From: Fidelibacterota bacterium UBA1134
GTDB taxonomy: Bacteria; Fidelibacterota; Marinisomatia; Marinisomatales; S15-B10
Direction of reading: 5' to 3'
NCBI GenBank assembly: GCA_002311975.1
Contig: DCAL01000110.1
Span: forward strand, 1 to 10,496
DNA: 10,496 bases
In this document: positions 1 through 6,046 of the stretch, piece after piece
Position numbering within the stretch: position 1 is the first letter of the stretch
Layout of the letters: every line of letters starts with the position of its first letter
The notes under the pieces: generated by a model
Told to the model about the DNA's origin: nothing
Seen by the model: the letters and a program-made list of their open reading frames with translations, nothing else
Databases searched by the model: none
Translations under genes and position numbers: made by a program

Positions 1-1
1 C

Positions 2-676
2 GACTCGATGACCGGCCAGGACGCAGTCCGTGTCGCAGAGGAGTTCCACGAACGCATCGGAGTCACGGGGCTGGTGCTTACCAAAATGGACGGCGACGCC
101 AGGGGCGGGGCTGCCGTTTCCATTACTGCCATGACGAAGGTCCCCATTAAGTTCATCGGCACGAGTGAGAAGATGAGTGGGCTGGAGCCGTTCCATCCGC
201 TGCGGATGGCTGATAGGATTCTCGGTATGGGAGATGTGGTGACCCTTGTGGAAAAAGCTGAAGAGGCTGTGGACCAAGATGAAGCGGCAAGGATGGCCGA
301 AAAATTTCGCAAGGCCAGTTTTACCTTTGAGGACTTCCAATCTCAGATGGCTCAGATGAGAAAGATGGGTTCTATCAGCGAACTAGTTGGTATGATCCCG
401 GGCGTGGATAAAATGATGAAAGGTGCAGCATGGGATGAGCGGCAGCTAATCTGGACTGATGCCATCATCAATTCAATGACGCCGGAGGAACGGCAACGTC
501 CTGAAATCATCAATGGAAGTCGTCGCAAGCGGATTGCCGTGGGTAGCGGAAGACCTGTGCAGGAGGTTAATCGCCTGCTGAAAGAATTTCAACAGATGAA
601 GAAAATGATGAAGAATCTATCGAAAAAGCAACCAAACCAGCAGATGATAAACGAGTTTGCCGGAATGTTAAACTGA
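2..676 (+). CDS. ffh: Signal recognition particle GTPase Ffh (SRP54), 3' part
   Basis: Ffh binds 4.5S RNA and the signal sequences of nascent inner-membrane proteins, and docks ribosomes to the receptor FtsY at the membrane. The reading frame is open from the left edge (D-S-M-T-G-Q-D-A), so the N domain and the first GTPase motifs lie outside the window. What remains shows the GTPase guanine-specificity motif TKMDGDARGG, the GTSEK motif and the closing GLEPFHP segment. The methionine-rich M domain follows, with FTFEDFQSQMAQMRKMG, a PGVDKMM linker, and the RNA-binding segment GSRRKRIAVGSGRPVQEVNRLL. The C-terminus (KMMKNLSKK onward) is ordinary for the family. It starts a chain of close, co-directional translation genes; rpsP begins 11 bp downstream. 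The family assignment is secure. The ATG at position 8 is internal, not the true start. Confidence 0.97.
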   Translation, partial: DSMTGQDAVRVAEEFHERIGVTGLVLTKMDGDARGGAAVSITAMTKVPIKFIGTSEKMSGLEPFHPLRMADRILGMGDVVTLVEKAEEAVDQDEAARMAEKFRKASFTFEDFQSQMAQMRKMGSISELVGMIPGVDKMMKGAAWDERQLIWTDAIINSMTPEERQRPEIINGSRRKRIAVGSGRPVQEVNRLLKEFQQMKKMMKNLSKKQPNQQMINEFAGMLN

Positions 677-687
677 AGGAGTGACCA

Positions 688-1530
688 GTGGCTACACGGA
701 TCAGAATGAAACGGATGGGAAGACGGAACAGACCTTTTTTCAGGGTAGTCGTGATAGACTCCCGCAGGCAGAGGGACGGTGCCGCCATCGAGGAAGTGGG
801 GTGGTACGATCCCATCAAGACCGAAGATAATTTCTCCCTGAAAGATGACCGCCTGATTCATTGGCTGAAACAGGGGGCTCAGCCTTCCGATACTGTGAAG
901 AATCTGATGAAAAAGTCCGGATTGTCCTATCGCTGGCACCTTATGAAACAGGGGTTAGATGAGAAAACCATTGATCACGAAATACAGAGATGGTCACTGG
1001 ACAGGGATGAGAGACTCAAGAAGAAAACTGAAGATAAGGCTGAGACTGAAGCGGAGGCAAAGGAAAAGGCGGAGGCTGAAGCGAAGGTAAAGGAAGAAGC
1101 AGAAGTGGAAGACGAGACTCAGGAAGAGGCCGAGGTGGAAGAGCCGGTAGAAACTGAAGGTGAAGCAAAGACGGAAGAAAAGGCTGAGGAGGCTGAAGCT
1201 GAAGTAAAGGAAGAAGACACAGAGTTGGAAGAGACAGCTGAGGTTGAAACTAAGGCTGATGAAGAGGCCGAGGTCAAAAAAGAAGAAAAGACAGAAGAAG
1301 AACCGGAAGAGGAAGCTGAAGCAGATGAAAAAGAAACTGAGGTAAAGACTGAGGAAGAAGAGCCAGTTGAGGAAGAGGCTGAAGTAGAGGAAGAAGAGAC
1401 AGAGCCGGAAGCGGTAGCTGAAGTTGAGGAAGAGGCTGCAGTAGAGGCATCGGCGGAAGAAGAGGGTGAGCCCGAAGAGGAAAAGGAGAAAGAGAAGAAG
1501 AAAAAACCTAAAAAGAAGGAAGACGGTTGA
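688..1530 (+). CDS. rpsP: 30S ribosomal protein S16 with long acidic C-terminal tail
   Basis: S16 is a primary assembly protein of the small ribosomal subunit. Residues 1-83 are the S16 core: a basic N-terminus (ATRIRMKRMGRRNRPFFRVV), then DSRRQRDG, the EVGWYDP motif and WLKQGAQPSDTVKNLMKKSG. Residues about 84-112 form a further predicted helical segment (HLMKQGLDEKTIDHEI). From about residue 111 to 280 the chain is a low-complexity, glutamate-rich tail of irregular EEEAEVE/EAEAKEKAE units, ending in a lysine-rich stretch (KEKEKKKKPKKKEDG). S16 is usually 80-100 residues. Moderate C-terminal extensions are known in Bacteroidota-like groups, but a 170-residue acidic tail is large. The start is GTG with AAGGAG at 676-681 (6-nt spacing). 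The frame stays open through the tail, so the extension is real coding sequence unless it has been misassembled. The function of the tail is unknown. Confidence 0.95.
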   Translation: MATRIRMKRMGRRNRPFFRVVVIDSRRQRDGAAIEEVGWYDPIKTEDNFSLKDDRLIHWLKQGAQPSDTVKNLMKKSGLSYRWHLMKQGLDEKTIDHEIQRWSLDRDERLKKKTEDKAETEAEAKEKAEAEAKVKEEAEVEDETQEEAEVEEPVETEGEAKTEEKAEEAEAEVKEEDTELEETAEVETKADEEAEVKKEEKTEEEPEEEAEADEKETEVKTEEEEPVEEEAEVEEEETEPEAVAEVEEEAAVEASAEEEGEPEEEKEKEKKKKPKKKEDG

Positions 1531-1572
1531 GGCTGACCAGTCGGAATCAAGTGACTGAGGAAGGAGCTTGGT

Positions 1573-1740
1573 ATGGAGAATCTCATAGAACAGATTGTGA
1601 AGGAATTAGTGGATAAGCCTGATGAAGTTACTGTAACACTGGTGGAGAGCGAGCGAACCATCATCTATGAATTGCACGTTGGCGATGGCGATCTTGGTAA
1701 GGTAATCGGCAAGCGCGCACTGCTGGAGATAGTGGAGTAG
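1573..1740 (+). CDS. khpA: Short KhpA-like KH-domain RNA-binding protein, internally deleted
   Basis: KhpA is a small single-KH RNA-binding protein. It is usually about 75-80 residues and encoded between rpsP and rimM. This ORF is too short for ordinary ORF cut-offs: 55 residues, ATG at 1573 with AAGGAG at 1561-1566. The N-terminal part matches the family well (MENLIEQIVKELVDKPDEV, then the beta-strand pair and DLGKVIGK, residues 40-47). The next residues, RALLEIVE, resemble the usual C-terminal end of KhpA (KRA-LEIVE type). What is missing is the segment between them: the second glycine of GxxG, the RTAKAIR-like helix and about 20 residues in total. It therefore looks like an in-frame deletion rather than a frameshift, because the natural ending is retained in frame. 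The gene may be non-functional, or the gap may be an assembly collapse at a repeated GGCAAG. Its place in the operon supports the identity. Confidence 0.8.
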   Translation: MENLIEQIVKELVDKPDEVTVTLVESERTIIYELHVGDGDLGKVIGKRALLEIVE

Positions 1741-1766
1741 AAGTCTTAGCGGAAGGTATCTGATAA

Positions 1767-2516
1767 ATGAAGCATGTTTATATTCTGACGCCCTTTCCCA
1801 AGATGGCAGAAGCCGTCATCGGGGAGAGTATCCTACGACGTGCTGCTGAAAAGAGCCTTGTGGCGTACCATCTTGTCGATATGAGGGATTTCACGGAAGG
1901 AAAGTACCGGAAGATCGATGATTATCCTTTCGGTGGTGGAACGGGTATGGTGATGATGGCGGAACCGATACTGAAGGCGATGGATCATGTGCGCTCTGTC
2001 CATAAAAGCGATGATGATCTTCGGGTAGTCTTTCCAACACCCCAAGGTGAAATCCTGACCCAAGAAAAATCTTGGGATCTCTCCAAAGAAGAAGCACTGG
2101 TATTCATCAGCGGACATTATAAAGGGATAGATGAACGCATCAGGGAAATGGAAGTCACTGATGAGATCTCAATCGGTGATTATGTAGTCACCGGCGGTGA
2201 ACTCCCCGCCATGGTGATACTCGATTCTGTGGTAAGGCTGATCCCGGGAGTTCTGGGAGATCACGATTCCGCCACTAGTGATTCATTCAGCCACGAGTTT
2301 CTGGATCATCCCCATTACACCCGGCCGGAAGAGATAAGAGGCGTGAAGGTGCCGGATGTTCTGTTGAGCGGTCACCACGCTAGGATTGAAGAGTGGCGCA
2401 ATGCCAAAAGAGAGGCAATAACGAAGGAGCGTCGCCCTGAACTCTGGAAACGATATCAGGAAGAGATTTTGGAGACGCGAGCCGACGAAAAAAGAAGATG
2501 TACGCAAGAGACCTGA
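1767..2516 (+). CDS. trmD: tRNA (guanine-N1)-methyltransferase TrmD
   Basis: TrmD transfers a methyl group from S-adenosylmethionine to N1 of G37, 3' of the anticodon, which prevents +1 frameshifting. At 249 residues it has normal length. The trefoil-knot SAM site is visible as FISGHYKGIDERI (about residues 112-124), SIGDYVVTGGELPAMV, and RLIPGVLG. The catalytic/linker segment DHDSATSDSFSHEFLDHPHYTRP follows, then the C-terminal helical domain with LLSGHHARIEEWR and the RRPEL motif. The N-terminal half has the FGGGTGMVM motif typical of the family. The start is ATG at 1767, with GGAAGG at 1751-1756 as a likely ribosome-binding site. It lies 26 bp after the short khpA; the usual rimM between them is absent. 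rplS follows after 96 bp. Confidence 0.97.
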   Translation: MKHVYILTPFPKMAEAVIGESILRRAAEKSLVAYHLVDMRDFTEGKYRKIDDYPFGGGTGMVMMAEPILKAMDHVRSVHKSDDDLRVVFPTPQGEILTQEKSWDLSKEEALVFISGHYKGIDERIREMEVTDEISIGDYVVTGGELPAMVILDSVVRLIPGVLGDHDSATSDSFSHEFLDHPHYTRPEEIRGVKVPDVLLSGHHARIEEWRNAKREAITKERRPELWKRYQEEILETRADEKRRCTQET

Positions 2517-2593
2517 AGAACATAAAGAAGAAATATCCCGACGTTGATTTAATCGGCGCACACGGTTCGCCAAGAGGAAAGAGAGATCAATAG
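2498..2593 (+). CDS. Possible 31-codon small ORF overlapping the trmD end
   Basis: An ATG at 2498, in another frame within the last codons of trmD, opens a 31-residue frame that ends at TAG 2591-2593, 20 bp before rplS. The peptide begins MYARDLKNIKKKYPDVDL and ends GSPRGKRDQ. It is basic and has no family that I recognise. A purine-rich AAAAAAGAAG precedes the ATG but is only a weak ribosome-binding site. It fills most of the 96-bp trmD-rplS gap, so it could be a small translationally coupled leader peptide, a remnant of a lost gene, or chance. Nothing beyond position and composition supports it. Confidence 0.2.
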   Translation: MYARDLKNIKKKYPDVDLIGAHGSPRGKRDQ

Positions 2594-2612
2594 TATCGAG
2601 TGAGGTAGAAAA

Positions 2613-2954
2613 ATGGTTCAGGCACACGAATTATCGAAAGATCAGGAAAGAAGCGATATTCCCCGGTTTCGCGCCGGCGATACTGTCGCTGTAAACGTGA
2701 AAATCATTGAAGGCGGAAGAGAAAGGATTCAGCGTTTTGAGGGTGTTGTCCTTTCAAGGAAGGGGAGCGGCTCAAATGCTACTTTTACCGTTAGAAAAAT
2801 CGCGTCTAATGTGGGCGTTGAGACAATCTTTCCGCTCCACTCGCCAAACATCGAAAGCATTGATGTCGTTCGCCGCGGGAAGGTCAGACGGGCCAAGCTC
2901 TACTATCTGAGAAAGCTCAGAGGTAAAGCCGCAAGGATCAAAGAGCGGCGCTAG
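2613..2954 (+). CDS. rplS: 50S ribosomal protein L19
   Basis: L19 is a large-subunit ribosomal protein at the interface with the small subunit. The 113-residue product has the normal length and is highly conserved. It shows the DIPRFRAGDTVAVNVKIIEG opening, ERIQRFEGVVLSRKG, FTVRKIASNVGVE, FPLHSPNIESIDVVRRGKV, and RRAKLYYLRKLRGKAARIKE. GAGG at 2602-2605 is 7 nt from the ATG. It is the last gene of the ffh-rpsP-khpA-trmD-rplS run. After its TAG there is a 115-bp spacer with no convincing hairpin plus T-tract, so how transcription ends here is unclear. Confidence 0.98.
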   Translation: MVQAHELSKDQERSDIPRFRAGDTVAVNVKIIEGGRERIQRFEGVVLSRKGSGSNATFTVRKIASNVGVETIFPLHSPNIESIDVVRRGKVRRAKLYYLRKLRGKAARIKERR

Positions 2955-3069
2955 CAGATTCGTCTAAATCGCCCCCAACTGATCGAAACGACCACAGGTT
3001 TGGTGATTCTCCCGCCACTTTGCAGCGCCATGCCGTCCCCATCGGCTATCGCATTATAGCGGCAAGCAT

Positions 3070-4233
3070 ATGTTTTCACGGGATTCCAAGATCATCCTCA
3101 TCCTGACTGGATTGAGCCACTTCAACGTCCACAGCGGCATGCTCATCTTTCCTGCTATCATGGGAATTCTGATGAAGGAGTTTGAGGTCAATCTCAGTAC
3201 ACTGGGGTGGGTCTATATGATTTCGAACTTCATGTTTGGACTCGGAGCTATCCCCGCCGGTTGGATAGAGCGGAAGATCGGCGGCCGCACACTTCTTCTC
3301 ATCTACCTTCTGGGCGCCGCCGCATCGGGAATCATGGTTGTCCTTTCGAGAGATCTGAAGACACTGACGGCTGCCCTCATGATGCTGGGACTGTTCTGCT
3401 CTATCTATCATCCCGCCGGACTTACCCTCATTTCGCGCAGAATAAGTCAGACGAGCAGGGCCATGGGGTATCACGGAATGGCCGGCAGTTCGGGTCTTGC
3501 CGCAGGTCCACTGCTGGCGGCGTGGCTGGCATCCAGTATTTCGTGGCGCTGGGCCTACGGCTCCCTTGCCATATTTTGTCTGGTTCTCGCAGCTGTAACT
3601 GCAATCGTGATCCCAACGAGAAAGGTGGCCGTTTGCGAAGAAGATGCCGTTCAGTCCGGCCCCACCAGGATATTCCCACTTCTCATGTATTACGTCATCG
3701 CCGTGCTCATCGGGCTCACCTTTTACGGCTTCTCCACCTACATGCCTATCCACTTCAGCGAGAATCTGGAAGGGGTACTTGAAAGTCTTGACGGCGTTGT
3801 GAGAGGGGGCTTCTTCGCTACCCTTGTGCTCGTTGCAGGAATCCCGGGTCAACTCCTCGGGGGAAGATGGGGCGAAAAATTTGATAAGGTACGTCTCTTG
3901 CAGATGATCGCCATCGCTCACATACCGCTGCTTATTGCGTTTGGAGTGAACAGGAGTGAAATCATGATTTTGAGCGGTGTTTTGCTGGGCGTCGTTCATT
4001 TTATGGTTCAGCCTATCGGAAACGCTCTCATTGCCAAGCTCACTTCCGATACCTCCCGCGGGCTGGGTTACGGGATATCATTCTTCCTTAGTTTCGGAAT
4101 CGGATCACTGGCGTCTGGATTTGGCGGGAACCTCGCCGTGAAATACGGTGTTTCAATGGTATTCCCTTTTGTAGCGATACTGATGTTGATGGTATTCTTC
4201 GTGGCCCTCTTTCTGAGACGAGCAATTCAATAA
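3070..4233 (+). CDS. Major facilitator superfamily transporter, substrate unknown
   Basis: A 387-residue integral membrane protein with about 12 hydrophobic segments in two halves, the usual size for an MFS permease. The first membrane segment begins near residue 7 (IILILTGLSHFNVHSGM). The loop between helices 2 and 3 carries an MFS signature-like motif, AGWIERKIGGRTLLL (about residues 63-77). It is followed by a YHPAGLTLISRR segment and GYHGMAGSSGLAAGPLLAA (about residues 136-154), a glycine-rich helix 5 motif. A hydrophilic central loop (about residues 180-205) divides the halves. The second half contains PGQLLGGRWGEKFDKVR, a second copy of the loop motif. The start is poorly marked: no Shine-Dalgarno sequence is evident before ATG 3070, but this ATG just precedes helix 1. 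No residue identifies the substrate. Its position before selA does not by itself mean it transports selenium compounds. Confidence 0.88.
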   Translation: MFSRDSKIILILTGLSHFNVHSGMLIFPAIMGILMKEFEVNLSTLGWVYMISNFMFGLGAIPAGWIERKIGGRTLLLIYLLGAAASGIMVVLSRDLKTLTAALMMLGLFCSIYHPAGLTLISRRISQTSRAMGYHGMAGSSGLAAGPLLAAWLASSISWRWAYGSLAIFCLVLAAVTAIVIPTRKVAVCEEDAVQSGPTRIFPLLMYYVIAVLIGLTFYGFSTYMPIHFSENLEGVLESLDGVVRGGFFATLVLVAGIPGQLLGGRWGEKFDKVRLLQMIAIAHIPLLIAFGVNRSEIMILSGVLLGVVHFMVQPIGNALIAKLTSDTSRGLGYGISFFLSFGIGSLASGFGGNLAVKYGVSMVFPFVAILMLMVFFVALFLRRAIQ

Positions 4234-4250
4234 AATCAGCGGAGATTCCC

Positions 4251-4279
4251 TTGCATTTCAAAATGTTACCCTTTATCTT
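4251..4279 (+). promoter_or_regulatory. Candidate sigma-70 promoter upstream of selA
   Basis: TTGCAT (4251-4256) and TATCTT (4274-4279) are separated by 17 bp in the 66-bp gap between the MFS gene and selA. They match the -35 and -10 consensus at 3/6 and 4/6 positions. The spacing is ideal but the hexamers are weak. The start would fall about 14 bp upstream of the selA start codon, giving a short leader that still includes GAGG at 4288-4291. Chance occurrence is possible. Confidence 0.3.
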
Positions 4280-4299
4280 CGAAAAGTGAGGAATCTGAG

Positions 4300-5676
4300 A
4301 TGAAGCTGCGTGACATCCCTTCCGTAAACTCGATTCTTGAATCACTTTCATGGGAAGAGGTCCATCTTCCTCGAAGCTATGTATCCGATATTATCAGAAA
4401 GGAACTGACGTTCCTGAGAAAAATGGCCAAGAATGGTAAACGGCTCCCTGATAAGCAGGCTGTGCTCGGGCTCGTAAGAAATGCCGTAACGGAGGCGTCC
4501 GCATCAGGTTTCAGCCAAGTCATCAACGGGACGGGAATCGTCCTCCACACCGGCTTGGGGCGGGCTCCGCTGTCAAAGAAAGTTCTTACAACAGTTGTCC
4601 GCGATACAGCCGGGTACACTGCTCTGGAAATCGACCTCGCCACCGGCAAGCGGGGAGAGCGGCTCGATCACGTAACACCACTCCTCTCCTCTCTTACAGG
4701 AACGGAGTCGGCCCTCGTGGTGAACAACAACGCAGCCGCTGTTCTCCTGGTTTTGAACAGTCTTGCCGAAGGTAAGGAAGTGATCATATCGAGAGGGCAG
4801 ATGGTGGAAATCGGCGGCTCCTTCCGGATTCCTGAAGTTATCGCCAAGAGCGGCGCCAGTCTGGTGGAGATCGGTAGCACTAACCGCACCCATTTTCGTG
4901 ATTATGAGAAAGCTGTTTCTAAAGAGACCGGCGCAATCCTTGTTGTTCATACGAGTAATTACCGCGTCCGTGGATTCACCAAGAAGGTGGCCATAGCTGA
5001 ACTATCGGTACTTGCCCGCAAGAAACGCGTGCCGCTCATCGTGGACCTCGGTAGCGGCGCCCTTTTTGATCTTCAGGAGGCGGGACTGCCTGCTGAACCG
5101 GTGGCATCCCAGATGGTGAAACAGGGTGCTGATCTGATCACATTCTCCGGTGACAAGCTTCTGGGAGGTCCGCAAGCCGGTCTCATCGTCGGGAGGAAAC
5201 GCCTGATTTCAAAGCTCCACAGGAATCCGCTCTACCGCGCACTGCGGTGTGACAAGATGACCCTGCTTCTGCTTGCGCAGACATTGCGAACATTCCGCGA
5301 TATGTCGGTCACGAAAGATAATCTAACTTTTTCCCTGCTGACGACTCCGCGCAAGACGTTAAGGCGGCGCGGCAATAAGCTGCTTACAAGTCTTAACCGG
5401 AAGACTATCTGTCGGTTAGGTATCGAACTGGTGGACACCGAAGTGGAGGCCGGAAGCGGATCACTGCCCACTGAAACGCTCGAAAGTGTTGCGCTCAAGT
5501 TCAACACCACGGGAGTGAAGGCATCCGAACTTGCCCGCCGTTTCCGCCAATCCGATTCGCCTGTTCTGGGCTACATTTCGGGGAACAGATTATTCATTGA
5601 TCTGAAGGCGGTGTTGCCATCACAAGACAGCATTCTTGCTGCTGCCGTCTCCAAAGTGGCCGAGATCCTTCTGTAG
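4300..5676 (+). CDS. selA: L-seryl-tRNA(Sec) selenium transferase SelA
   Basis: SelA is the bacterial selenocysteine synthase. It is a PLP enzyme that converts Ser-tRNA(Sec) to Sec-tRNA(Sec) using selenophosphate from SelD. The 458-residue product has normal length. The N-terminal tRNA-binding domain starts LRDIPSVNSILES. The catalytic domain has INGTGIVLHTGLGRAPLS, the LEIDLATGKRG motif, VNNNAAAVLL, SRGQMVEIGGSFRIPEV, and LVEIGSTNRTH. It continues with VDLGSGALFDL and the PLP-lysine segment FSGDKLLGGPQAG, with Lys286 as the expected Schiff-base lysine. The remainder (NPLYRALRCDKMTLLLLAQTL) is also typical. ATG 4300 is supported by GAGG 7 nt upstream. selB is not directly downstream as it often is; a toxin-antitoxin pair intervenes. 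All visible catalytic motifs are intact, so the enzyme is probably active. Confidence 0.97.
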   Translation: MKLRDIPSVNSILESLSWEEVHLPRSYVSDIIRKELTFLRKMAKNGKRLPDKQAVLGLVRNAVTEASASGFSQVINGTGIVLHTGLGRAPLSKKVLTTVVRDTAGYTALEIDLATGKRGERLDHVTPLLSSLTGTESALVVNNNAAAVLLVLNSLAEGKEVIISRGQMVEIGGSFRIPEVIAKSGASLVEIGSTNRTHFRDYEKAVSKETGAILVVHTSNYRVRGFTKKVAIAELSVLARKKRVPLIVDLGSGALFDLQEAGLPAEPVASQMVKQGADLITFSGDKLLGGPQAGLIVGRKRLISKLHRNPLYRALRCDKMTLLLLAQTLRTFRDMSVTKDNLTFSLLTTPRKTLRRRGNKLLTSLNRKTICRLGIELVDTEVEAGSGSLPTETLESVALKFNTTGVKASELARRFRQSDSPVLGYISGNRLFIDLKAVLPSQDSILAAAVSKVAEILL

Positions 5677-5742
5677 AAAAAGACCAAAAAATTCCGAAGA
5701 AAGTCAGGCTTTTTATCAAATGAGATTCTGGTGCTTGCAAAA

Positions 5743-5761
5743 TGCTGTCATAATGATTGCA
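5743..5761 (+). promoter_or_regulatory. Palindromic operator, probable antitoxin binding site
   Basis: TGCTGTCA (5743-5750), a TAA spacer, and TGATTGCA (5754-5761) form an inverted repeat. The half-sites TGCTGTCA and TGCAATCA (reverse complement of the right arm) agree at 6 of 8 positions. The repeat lies 46 bp before the ribbon-helix-helix antitoxin gene and covers the -10 box. Proteins of this fold bind such repeats, often with their cognate toxin, to repress their own operon. From memory, the half-site resembles the one bound by gonococcal FitAB (TGCTATCA type). Binding itself is an inference. Confidence 0.5.
5746..5754 (+). promoter_or_regulatory. Extended -10 promoter of the toxin-antitoxin operon
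   Basis: TGTCATAAT (5746-5754) combines the extended TGn element with CATAAT, which matches the -10 consensus at 5 of 6 positions. No good -35 box lies 17 bp upstream (TTCTGG at 5726-5731), as is common for extended -10 promoters. Transcription would begin near 5761 and give a leader of about 45 nt before the antitoxin ATG. The element sits inside the palindromic operator, consistent with autorepression by the antitoxin. Confidence 0.45.
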
Positions 5762-5806
5762 TCGTCTCTTGGCCCGATGTAGATTAAGGTCAAAAGGAGA
5801 AGAAGA

Positions 5807-6046
5807 ATGGCTACTATCACGGTAAGGAACCTTCCTGCAAGGGTAGTGGATTCCCTTAAGGCGAGAGCCAAACGGAATGGGAAATCCATGGAGCAGCAGG
5901 TCAGGGAGATTCTCGAGGCGAATGCGATGGATCGGCAGGAAATCTTCCGCTATATCGAGAAAGAACTTTGGCCGAAGATAGAGAACCCGCCAACGAAAGA
6001 AGAGATTGACGAGTGGATCGACGATACGTGGAAACATCGTCCTTGA
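5807..6046 (+). CDS. Ribbon-helix-helix antitoxin, FitA/VapB type
   Basis: The 79-residue protein is the likely antitoxin of the adjacent PIN toxin. Residues 2-10 (ATITVRNLP) form the DNA-contacting beta strand of an Arc/MetJ-like ribbon-helix-helix fold. Residues about 11-45 supply the two helices (VVDSLKARAKRNGKSMEQQV, then REILEAN). This is the pattern of FitA-like antitoxins. The C-terminal 30 residues (from IEKELWPKIENPP to DEWIDDTWKHRP) are acidic and aromatic, as expected for a toxin-neutralising tail. Translation starts at ATG 5807 with a strong AAAAGGAG at 5792-5799. The gene overlaps the toxin gene, implying coupled synthesis. It likely represses its own promoter by binding the palindrome upstream. 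The type (FitA or VapB) is a family call and the partner specificity is inferred. Confidence 0.85.
   Translation: MATITVRNLPARVVDSLKARAKRNGKSMEQQVREILEANAMDRQEIFRYIEKELWPKIENPPTKEEIDEWIDDTWKHRP

Noticed and set aside
1119..1664. 181-codon serine-rich minus-strand frame
   Set aside because: It is the complement of GAA/GAG-rich codons of the S16 tail (Ser-Ser-Ser from TTC/CTC-type complement), so it is a composition artefact.
1690..1760. Frameshift rather than deletion as the cause of the short KhpA
   Set aside because: Shifted frames give no continuation that looks like the KhpA helix, while the existing frame ends in a KhpA-like C-terminus. An in-frame internal deletion explains both.
2955..3069. 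Terminator or promoter in the rplS-MFS spacer
   Set aside because: Only a 4-bp GCCG/CGGC stem without a T-tract and an isolated CATTAT (3052-3057) lacking a spaced -35 box were found. Neither is convincing.
3207..3782. 191-codon + strand frame inside the MFS gene
   Set aside because: It is an alternative frame of the transporter, rich in Arg/His/Ser with no fold pattern, whereas the overlapping frame has regular membrane helices.
3076..3999. 307-codon open frame on the minus strand
   Set aside because: It lies fully antisense to the MFS gene and is rich in His, Asp and Arg, with no hydrophobic core or recognisable motif. It reflects codon bias of the gene opposite.
5677..5714. Possible terminator after selA (AAAAAGACC paired with GGCTTTTT)
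   Set aside because: The stem is A/T-rich with a bulge and a loop of about 21 nt, so it would be unstable. The T-run is short. Not strong enough to list as a terminator.
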